From assembly GCA_036524155.1 (NCBI GenBank), contig DATDCV010000348.1, positions 1 through 9,874 of the forward strand: 9,874 nucleotides of DNA. The letters are read 5' to 3'. The stretch is from DATDCV01 sp036524155. Its GTDB lineage: Bacteria > Verrucomicrobiota > Verrucomicrobiia > Limisphaerales > UBA8199. Shown one piece after another: positions 4,797-9,874 of this stretch. How positions within the stretch are numbered: position 1 is the first letter of the stretch; every line of letters starts with the position of its first letter. The notes below the pieces were generated by a model. That model was not told the origin of the DNA and did not search any database. It saw only the letters and a program-made list of their open reading frames with translations. The translations under genes were made by a program, and so were the position numbers.

Positions 4797-7145
4797 TTAC
4801 TGCAAGGTGACGAGCACGAGAACCATTCCCCGGCCGTCAGGCAGGCCTGTCATCGCCTTGCCGAGGATGGCTCCCTGGCGTTTGGCCGGATCGGTCGCTT
4901 TCATCGCGTGGCCGGGAGTGGCGGAGGTGGTGAGTAAGTCCCCTGGTCGGATAGGGCTGCCGGCCGAATCCGCCAGCGCGTAAACGCGGCCGCTCAGCGC
5001 GACGTTCTGGCCTCCCTCCAACGCGCCCTCCTGGCGCAGGGCGATCCCCGGGTTTACGCCGTTGGCGCCGCTGACGATACCGGCGACCCGGTGATCGTAG
5101 GGCTGACCGCTCAACTTGAGCCGGCCGGGATGTTCGTCATCGATAACCACAACGGAACCTTTCGGGATTTGCCCATCGGTCATGGCGAAGGGCTCCGCCA
5201 GGTCCGCGCCGCCCGTAATGGTGACCGCCTTGACCGTAGTCATGCCGTCATTGGCGACTCCGAAAAGTTTCTCGCGGGAGCCGTCGGGGTTGTAGCGGGC
5301 AACCTCCATCCACCGGTAACCGACATCCGAAGCGGGGAATCCAAGAACCATAGCGAAGGGCTCCATGAATAGGCCCCAGCGACCGATGCCGGCCTTGCCG
5401 TCGGGGGCAGTGCTTGAGAAAGGATCCCAGTCGCGTACGATCAACGGGCGGTTGCCGGCGTTGAGGTGGATTCCGACATCCGTCTGCAAGCGGATGCCAT
5501 TGAGTGCGCGGAGGGCGACCTCGTTCGCGCGAGTGGAGAGGAAGTCGGGGCCTTGGGAATCGGCCCAGACGAACGCGCCGGTATGATTGGCTTTGGCGCC
5601 GACGCCGGCGGCGAAACTGTAATCCCCCGTCGCTTCATTCAAATGCCCCCCGGGCGTCACCGCCCGCATGCCGTCGGCCCGGTTGAGGTAGCCTCCGCCA
5701 ATGACCGAATCCTGCCCGGTGGCGACGTTGCCGTAACCGCCCGACACGGTTGCCGAAACTGCGCGACTCTGATTACCCGCTCCTCCCGCCACCGTGGAGT
5801 AATCCTTGGCGGCTTGATTGCCGCTGCCTCCGCCCACTGTGCTCTCATAACCGGCGGCCTGGTTCGCGTTGCCGCCCGCCACCGTTGCGGCAAACGCACC
5901 CGCACTGTTGCCCTCGCCGCCACCCACAACAGCACCCTCGGCGCTGACGGAATTCTGATAGCCACCGCCAATGGTGCCCGCCAAACCGGAGACCTGGTTC
6001 ACATGACCGCCTCCAATGACAGACCATGGCGCCTGGAGGGTTGTGATCGTGTTCGATTGTCCGCCGGCGATCACGCCATGGCCGCCCAGTGCGGCGTTCT
6101 GGGAACCACCGCCGATCGTGGCATAGGCACCGTTGCTGACCACGTTGGCCTGGCCGCCACCAATGACAGCATGCCCGATGGTCGCGCTGTTCTGGGAACC
6201 ACCGCTTATGGTTGACATATCGCCCGACGCAGTGTTCTGCCAGCCGCCGGCGACCGTGGCACGTCCGAAGAACGGCCCGCCCGCAGTATTGAGTTGGCCG
6301 CCGCCAACGGTGGCCCAGTCCCCGACCGTCTGATTCATCTCGCCCCCGCCGATTGTCGTGCGACCGAAAAAGAGGCCTGAGGCGGCGTTGCTCCAACCGC
6401 CGCCAATAGTGGTGAGCGTGTGGCCGGCGAGGTTATCCAAGCCGCCCCCAACGACACTATGGTCTCCGAGTGCCTGCGCGTGTTCACCCTGGGCAATGGC
6501 GCTAGGGCCGGAAGCAATGGGCGGGAGCGCAAACGGGCCGTTTTCTTTATAGCCCGCGAGGGCAGTTCCGCCGCCCGTCGCGGAGATTTGCAGCGTGTTG
6601 CCGTTGGTGGCGAGGGCGACGTTTGCGCCTCCGGCGAGAGAGACTGCGTCCGTAAGCCCGTTGAGGCTCCTGACCACCTGTCCATTGGCGATGGCGGCCC
6701 CAAAGATGGAGTTGTTGGCCACGCCGCTTGCCGTAGTTGCCAGGTTCGCGACGGCGGCGTTGGGCGCAAACAGCGAATACGGCACTGGTGTCAACGGCTG
6801 ACGCGGAGAGAGCAGTTGGAAATCCCCGCCACTGGAGGTAGCCCGTACTCCAACCTCCAACCAGCAAGCGTCGCCGACGAATATGCCGCCGCCGAAGTCC
6901 AGGGCCACGGCAAAGACCCCGTTGGTCACCGGAGTCGCCGTCTTGGTTACCGGCCCGCCCAGGACGCTGCCATTGGCTGAGGCGTCGTAGACGGTAAATC
7001 GAAGGTCAAAGAGCCCGTTGGCGGCCTGGCCGGTGCTGGCAAGTTTGCCCTGGTAGGTGAAAGCGGTGCCCAGTGGCGCGGCCGCAACAATGCCCCCGAG
7101 CAGGCTCGAGAGCGCGAGAATACCGAATAGGCTTTTGGTTTTCAT
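4797..7145 (-). CDS. Secreted YadA-head repeat fibre with 'ADLAEPF' C-terminal domain
   Basis: This is a complete 782-residue product. The signal peptide is residues 1-23 (MKTKSLFGILALSSLLGG..., cleaved near AAA-AP). Residues 27-125 are the beta-sandwich domain often found at the start of such fibres (FTYQGKLASTGQAANG, LFDLRFTVYD, then SPRQPLTPVPYSLFA). Residues 157-190 hold the tail-fibre motif LNGLTDAVSLAGGANV. Residues 233-512 are 18 consecutive YadA-type beta-roll repeats with consensus [GAS]GGxxNxxxGxxxT[IV]. Residues 508-530 (GDYSFAAG...FVWADS) and a neck containing GRWGLFMEPF (588-597) follow. The last roughly 140 residues (GADLAEPF at 646-653, VVVIDDEHPGRL, YDHRVAGIVSGANG, SGRVYALAD, RPGDLLTTS) form a conserved beta-rich domain. 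It is reminiscent of the G2-type domain that follows 'GADYAE' in phage appendages, but I cannot confirm cleavage. There is no outer-membrane barrel anchor. It probably forms a trimeric extracellular fibre. No obvious ribosome site precedes ATG 7145. Confidence 0.88.
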   Translation of the reverse strand: MKTKSLFGILALSSLLGGIVAAAPLGTAFTYQGKLASTGQAANGLFDLRFTVYDASANGSVLGGPVTKTATPVTNGVFAVALDFGGGIFVGDACWLEVGVRATSSGGDFQLLSPRQPLTPVPYSLFAPNAAVANLATTASGVANNSIFGAAIANGQVVRSLNGLTDAVSLAGGANVALATNGNTLQISATGGGTALAGYKENGPFALPPIASGPSAIAQGEHAQALGDHSVVGGGLDNLAGHTLTTIGGGWSNAASGLFFGRTTIGGGEMNQTVGDWATVGGGQLNTAGGPFFGRATVAGGWQNTASGDMSTISGGSQNSATIGHAVIGGGQANVVSNGAYATIGGGSQNAALGGHGVIAGGQSNTITTLQAPWSVIGGGHVNQVSGLAGTIGGGYQNSVSAEGAVVGGGEGNSAGAFAATVAGGNANQAAGYESTVGGGSGNQAAKDYSTVAGGAGNQSRAVSATVSGGYGNVATGQDSVIGGGYLNRADGMRAVTPGGHLNEATGDYSFAAGVGAKANHTGAFVWADSQGPDFLSTRANEVALRALNGIRLQTDVGIHLNAGNRPLIVRDWDPFSSTAPDGKAGIGRWGLFMEPFAMVLGFPASDVGYRWMEVARYNPDGSREKLFGVANDGMTTVKAVTITGGADLAEPFAMTDGQIPKGSVVVIDDEHPGRLKLSGQPYDHRVAGIVSGANGVNPGIALRQEGALEGGQNVALSGRVYALADSAGSPIRPGDLLTTSATPGHAMKATDPAKRQGAILGKAMTGLPDGRGMVLVLVTLQ
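5610..6449 (-). repeat. 18-copy YadA-type beta-roll repeat array in the second fibre
   Basis: Each unit begins with [GASP]GG, has Asn at position 6 and ends in a beta strand such as STV, ATI or SVI. Reading residues 233-512, unit lengths are 15, 18, 15, 18, 15, 15, 16, 15, 18 and then nine of 15. The first two 18-residue units share an insertion with FFGR. These repeats build a left-handed parallel beta-roll when three chains associate. Confidence 0.9.
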
Positions 7146-7214
7146 GTCTTGATCGCGGTTAAAGGTCTAAAGTCGAAGATCTCCGGTTGAAAGTTGCAGA
7201 TTGGCTGGCGCGCT

Positions 7215-7775
7215 TCATGGTTTGTAGAGCCGGTAGAATTTCGGCCCAGCGGGCAGCGGCTCGGTATAGACGCAGTTGCCTCCATTCGTTGCGTAGGTGG
7301 TCGCCGTCCAACCGCCGCCGCCGCTCGCGAGGCTGGCGGTCGCCTGCAGTTGCCAACTGCTTGGGGGTACGGGCCACCACACGCAGACGGTGTTGCTGGA
7401 GGTAAACATGACCCAGAGGTTTGGCGCGCCCTCGGTTTGGATGGCGGTAAGAGCGGCCCAAAAGCCGCCGATTAATGAATAATTTCCACCTGTCATCGCG
7501 GAGGGCGCGGCATCAGATTGGCCGATGGTGCCGCTGAGGGAATAAACGCCACCGGTGCTGGTGCCGCCGCCGCCGTCGATGGTGTGCCAGTCGATCGAGT
7601 AGGATTGGGCGCGTACCCCTGACAGCGTGAACATCAAGAGCGCCGCCACAGCGATAATCGGACAAGCGTTCCACCTCGGCTCCATCCTGGACGCCGAGCA
7701 GCCGGCTGCACCGGGGCCTTCGCCGGCACAAGCGCAGCGATTCGGATTTCGGATTTCGGATTTCGGATTTTTCAT
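7215..7775 (-). CDS. Small secreted protein with 'SIDWHTIDGGGGTSTGG' motif
   Basis: This is a 186-residue product. Residues 38-56 form a hydrophobic export segment ending GVRAQ. The mature part begins SYSIDWHTIDGGGGTSTGGV and then repeats a short pattern: TGGVYSLSGTIGQ (75-86) and TGGNYSLIGGFW (95-106). The C-terminal half (WQLQATASLASGGGGW ... GPKFYRLYKP) looks like a beta-sandwich that commonly ends 'KFYRLxKP' in Verrucomicrobiota exoproteins. No enzyme motif is visible and the function is unknown. ATG 7775 overlaps the previous gene's stop as ATGA and has an AAAGGAG site seven bases upstream, which strongly supports it. However, residues 2-12 come from an AATCCGA repeat tract and give an unusually long stretch before the signal peptide. 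ATG 7685 (residue 31, MEPRWNACPII) would give a more ordinary signal peptide. Position between two fibre genes suggests a fibre-associated role (inference). Confidence 0.75.
   Translation of the reverse strand: MKNPKSEIRNPNRCACAGEGPGAAGCSASRMEPRWNACPIIAVAALLMFTLSGVRAQSYSIDWHTIDGGGGTSTGGVYSLSGTIGQSDAAPSAMTGGNYSLIGGFWAALTAIQTEGAPNLWVMFTSSNTVCVWWPVPPSSWQLQATASLASGGGGWTATTYATNGGNCVYTEPLPAGPKFYRLYKP
7742..7769 (-). repeat. AATCCGA tandem heptamer, four perfect copies, at the 5' end of a coding region
   Basis: Four exact copies of AATCCGA on the minus strand begin three bases after the start codon ATG 7775 and encode most of KNPKSEIRNPN. Similar heptamers occur repeatedly in Verrucomicrobiota intergenic DNA (recalled knowledge). 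The unit length is not a multiple of three, so gain or loss of one copy would shift the reading frame of the small secreted protein. Confidence 0.9.
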
Positions 7776-9874
7776 TCGGTGTCTCCTTTCATCTGGCTCA
7801 CACGCAGTTCAAGTTGTTCCAGTCGGGTTCTGAGTTCCGCGTTCTCGGCGCGCAGGGCGGCATTCTCGGATTCTACCTTTTGGTTGAGTCCCTGGATCGC
7901 CGCCAGCGCCACCCCGTCGGCATCCACGGTGCTGATATGTTTGTCGTCGTTCCCCAGCCCGAACGCAGCGTGAAAATCCTGCGCCACCGGGCCGAGGTGC
8001 GGCGCGGACGGCTCCTGCTTGAAGTTCCATCGGCTCAACGGGAGGTCAGCGACCTTAGCTAGAATTTCGCGCGGGCTGATCGCAGCAAAGTTCTCCTTGG
8101 CCGCGCGGTCGGAGGTCGGATTGAACAATCGCGCCTGGACCATGCCCGTCTGGTCCACCAGCATCAGGCCCATCCAGGAGCCATCCCGGGCATACTTGCC
8201 GACCTGGAAATTGCGTCCGGGCGTGTCGTCGCCCGGAATGCCGATGACCAGGTTGTACGGCTCCATGAACAAGCCCCAACGGCCGAGCCCCAGCTTCTCC
8301 GGTGGCGCTGTGGCGTCAAAAGCATCCCAGCCACGGGTAATCAGCGGCCGGTTGGCTGCGTTCAAGGCAATGCCGCGGTCGCTCTGAACATACACGCCCC
8401 CCGCCGCACGGATGGCGAATTGATCGGGCACGTAGGTGGAGAAGTCCGCATCGGCTGAGTCAGCCCAGACAAAATCGCCATAGGCCATGGCCTTGGCGCG
8501 GCGGCCGGCGGCGAAGCTGTAATCTCCACCGGCGACATTGAGGTAGCCGCCCGGCACGGTTGAGCGCAGGCCGTTAGCAGTGTTGGTATAGCCTCCGCCG
8601 ACCACCGACTCCATGCCGGCTGCGGTGTTGCCGAAGCCGCCAGCTACGGTCGAACTCGTCGCGCCGGCACCGTTCCAGCTCCCGCCGCTAAGGGTGGCAA
8701 ACGAGGCATTGGCTTTGATCGTGTTGTCGTAGCCGCCGCCGAGCAAGGAGTAGTAAGCATTTGTCTGGATGAAATTGCCGCCGCCGCCGCCCAGAAAGGA
8801 GTAGAAAGCGCCTATCTGGATGGAATTGCCCCAGCCGCCTCCCAGAAACGAGCCTCGAGCATTCGTCTGGACGGAATTGGCAGAGCCGCCGCCCAGAAAG
8901 GAACCCCAGGCATCCGTCTGGATGGAATTGTCCCAGCCGCCGCCGAGGAAGCAGGAGTCAGCGCTGACTCCGTTCGTGTGCGCATGGCCGAACAGGTTCG
9001 TAGCAACCCCTCCCCCGGCAATGACCGACCCGACGACTTGCGGAGCGATCCAATTACCTGGTGCGCCCCCAATCACATTCGGCGCGCCGTTAGTGTTCGG
9101 CTCCAACCGCAACGCGCGCGTACCACTCACCTTAAACTCCAGCGACTGGTTATCGGTCGTGCCAATGCAGTTTTGGCCCGGCGTAGTCTGGCTGTTGCCG
9201 CCCAACTGCCAGAAGTTCGTCGCCCGCAAGCCGCCCAGCAGTTCGGCGTTGAGGTTGGTAACGACGGTCGAACTGCCCACGGTCAGCGCGTTCGCCTTCA
9301 CCGTGCCCGCCACGTCCAAGGCTGCAGCCGGATTGTTCACCCCGATGCCCACGCCGCCGCTGGCGCGAATCAGGAACTGTTTCGAACTCGTCGAAACGAA
9401 ATCGGCATCGGTCGAGTCAGCCCAGACAAACGCGCCGTCATGGAGAGCCTTGGCGCGGCGGCCGGCGGCGAAACTGTAGCTTCCGCCGGCGAGGTTGTTC
9501 CGTCCGCCGGGCATGGTGGCATAGGTATTGGTGGCCAGGGAGTCGCGGCCTCCGCTGATGGTTGCCCAGTCAGCCAAAGCGGCGTTATAGGAGCCGCCGG
9601 CAACCGTCGCCGCCGCCCCGCCCGCCGTGTTGTTCCACCCGCCACCTATGGAACCATAGATGGCGTTGGTGCCGACCGCGTTGACCCACCCGCCAGCCAC
9701 CGTGCCGTAGTAAGCGTTGGCCCAGACTGTGTTCTCAGCTCCCCCGCTGATCGTTCCGTAAGAGGAGTTCGTTTGAACTGTATTGCCTTCTCCCCCGCCA
9801 ATCGTCCCGGCGCGGGCGTTGGTCTGGATCAGGTTGTGTCCGCCCCCGGCGATGGTGGCCACGGAAGCGTTGGT
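7772..9874 (-). CDS. YadA-head repeat fibre ending in S74-type intramolecular chaperone/autoprotease, 5' end missing
   Basis: The frame is open to the right edge (700 codons visible, starting TNASVATIAGGG), so the GTG at 9862 is not the real start; signal peptide and N-terminal domain lie outside. Numbering from the edge, repeat array 1 (9-136) leads to neck 1 (SYSFAAG, FVWADS). A tail-fibre-like stretch VGIGVNNPAAALDVAGTVKA (175-194) and a linker follow. Then come repeat array 2 (311-455) and neck 2 with GRWGLFMEPY (531-540). The C-terminal unit is a peptidase S74-type domain: SDRAAKENF at 588-596, with Ser588 and Lys593 in the expected Ser...Lys spacing of five, then LGPVAQDFHAAFGL and VDADGVALAAIQGLNQKV. 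Residues about 661-697 form a charged coiled coil. In S74 proteins this module trimerises the fibre and then cuts itself off before the Ser, which here would release about 113 residues. A host-encoded extracellular fibre is more likely than a phage spike, because neighbours are cellular exoproteins. Confidence 0.9.
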   Translation of the reverse strand, partial: TNASVATIAGGGHNLIQTNARAGTIGGGEGNTVQTNSSYGTISGGAENTVWANAYYGTVAGGWVNAVGTNAIYGSIGGGWNNTAGGAAATVAGGSYNAALADWATISGGRDSLATNTYATMPGGRNNLAGGSYSFAAGRRAKALHDGAFVWADSTDADFVSTSSKQFLIRASGGVGIGVNNPAAALDVAGTVKANALTVGSSTVVTNLNAELLGGLRATNFWQLGGNSQTTPGQNCIGTTDNQSLEFKVSGTRALRLEPNTNGAPNVIGGAPGNWIAPQVVGSVIAGGGVATNLFGHAHTNGVSADSCFLGGGWDNSIQTDAWGSFLGGGSANSVQTNARGSFLGGGWGNSIQIGAFYSFLGGGGGNFIQTNAYYSLLGGGYDNTIKANASFATLSGGSWNGAGATSSTVAGGFGNTAAGMESVVGGGYTNTANGLRSTVPGGYLNVAGGDYSFAAGRRAKAMAYGDFVWADSADADFSTYVPDQFAIRAAGGVYVQSDRGIALNAANRPLITRGWDAFDATAPPEKLGLGRWGLFMEPYNLVIGIPGDDTPGRNFQVGKYARDGSWMGLMLVDQTGMVQARLFNPTSDRAAKENFAAISPREILAKVADLPLSRWNFKQEPSAPHLGPVAQDFHAAFGLGNDDKHISTVDADGVALAAIQGLNQKVESENAALRAENAELRTRLEQLELRVSQMKGDTE
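7783..7789 (-). promoter_or_regulatory. Strong ribosome binding site inside the end of the S74 fibre gene
   Basis: AAAGGAG on the minus strand lies seven bases before ATG 7775, within the last codons of the upstream fibre gene (Met-Lys-Gly-Asp-Thr-Glu-stop). With the ATGA stop/start overlap it indicates translational coupling of the small secreted protein to the fibre. Confidence 0.75.
8510..8944 (-). repeat. Repeat array 2 of the S74 fibre: five 17-residue then four 15-residue units
   Basis: Five units of 17 residues (e.g. GGGSANSVQTNARGSFL) are followed by four of 15 (e.g. AGGFGNTAAGMESVV). The long units are nearly identical as DNA: on the plus strand the landmark TCTGGAnGrAATTG recurs at 8764, 8815, 8866 and 8917, exactly 51 bases apart, pointing to recent duplication. 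Confidence 0.9.
9467..9850 (-). repeat. Repeat array 1 of the S74 fibre: four visible 17-residue then four 15-residue units
   Basis: Units such as GGGEGNTVQTNSSYGTI (17) are followed by four of 15, ending PGGRNNLAGGSYSFA before the neck. The array continues off the right edge, where TNASVATI is the end of another unit. It has the same long-then-short order as array 2. Confidence 0.88.

Larger units (their letters stand above)
1900..9874 (-). other. Probable five-gene transcription unit: fibre, small secreted protein, fibre, C10 protease, M12A protease
   Basis: Five minus-strand genes follow each other with junctions of -4, 69, 83 and 30 bp, with no convincing terminator between them. All products carry or are expected to carry export signals. 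The promoter would lie upstream of the first fibre gene, beyond the right edge of the window. Co-transcription is inferred from spacing and direction only. Confidence 0.6.

Noticed and set aside
5466..6215. A 249-codon plus-strand frame and several similar frames across the repeat arrays
   Set aside because: They are mirror frames of the repetitive Gly/Asn-rich coding sequence on the minus strand and show no independent protein features.
7146..7214. Promoter or regulatory RNA in the 69-bp gap before the second fibre
   Set aside because: It holds only loosely repeated AAAG/GTCTAAAGTC-like sequence, with no clear -35/-10 pair, hairpin or ribosome site.
8510..9850. CRISPR-like array because of regular spacing
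   Set aside because: The period is 45 or 51 bp without spacers, keeps the reading frame throughout and encodes a known beta-roll repeat.
9860..9862. GTG as the start of the right-hand fibre gene
   Set aside because: The frame stays open to the window edge and the four preceding codons (Thr-Asn-Ala-Ser) complete a repeat unit, so this is an internal valine and the gene is truncated by the window.
7772..9874. Prophage tail-spike locus
   Set aside because: The S74 domain is common in phages, but no tail, capsid, lysis or integrase gene is present and the adjacent genes are secreted bacterial proteins. The unseen DNA to the right leaves some doubt.

Overview
The window looks like chromosomal DNA from a GC-rich Gram-negative environmental bacterium. 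It is most likely a member of the Verrucomicrobiota (Limisphaerales/Pedosphaera-like) and less likely a planctomycete. The assignment rests on recognisable protein styles: a Tat-exported sugar isomerase-like TIM barrel, the 'SIDWHTIDGGGGTSTGG' small secreted protein, secreted YadA-head fibres that begin with a 'FTYQGKL' domain, a LamG-type leader, and a tandem AATCCGA heptamer. No rRNA, tRNA, CRISPR, transposase or phage structural cluster was seen.

Layout. On the left, two genes diverge from a 212-bp intergenic region. The 5' part of a secreted right-handed beta-helix (pectate-lyase-like) protein runs leftward off the window (1-229, minus). A Tat-signal sugar phosphate isomerase/epimerase-like protein runs rightward (442-1422, plus). 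After it comes the broken start of a LamG-type secreted protein (1584-1784, plus). A 115-bp convergent gap with two small hairpins follows.

The rest of the window (1900-9874) is a tightly packed minus-strand run of five genes, probably one transcription unit. In order of transcription they are: (i) a YadA-head fibre ending in an S74-type self-cleaving chaperone domain and coiled coil, whose 5' end lies beyond the window; (ii) a small secreted protein overlapping it by ATGA; (iii) a second, complete YadA-head fibre with a different C-terminal domain; (iv) a C10 (streptopain-like) cysteine protease; (v) an M12A astacin-like zinc protease. Spacings are -4, 69, 83 and 30 bp. All five products are predicted to leave the cytoplasm, although the signal peptide of the first fibre is outside the window.

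How the genes may work together (inference). The two fibres are paralogues through their repeat arrays and neck, but carry unrelated C-terminal modules. The two proteases belong to different catalytic classes but end in the same kind of roughly 60-residue tail. The cluster therefore reads as a secreted, modular fibre-plus-protease locus, perhaps for adhesion to or digestion of particulate protein. Neither fibre shows the outer-membrane beta-barrel anchor of classical trimeric autotransporters. An AATCCGA x4 tract directly after the start codon of the small gene could make it phase-variable.
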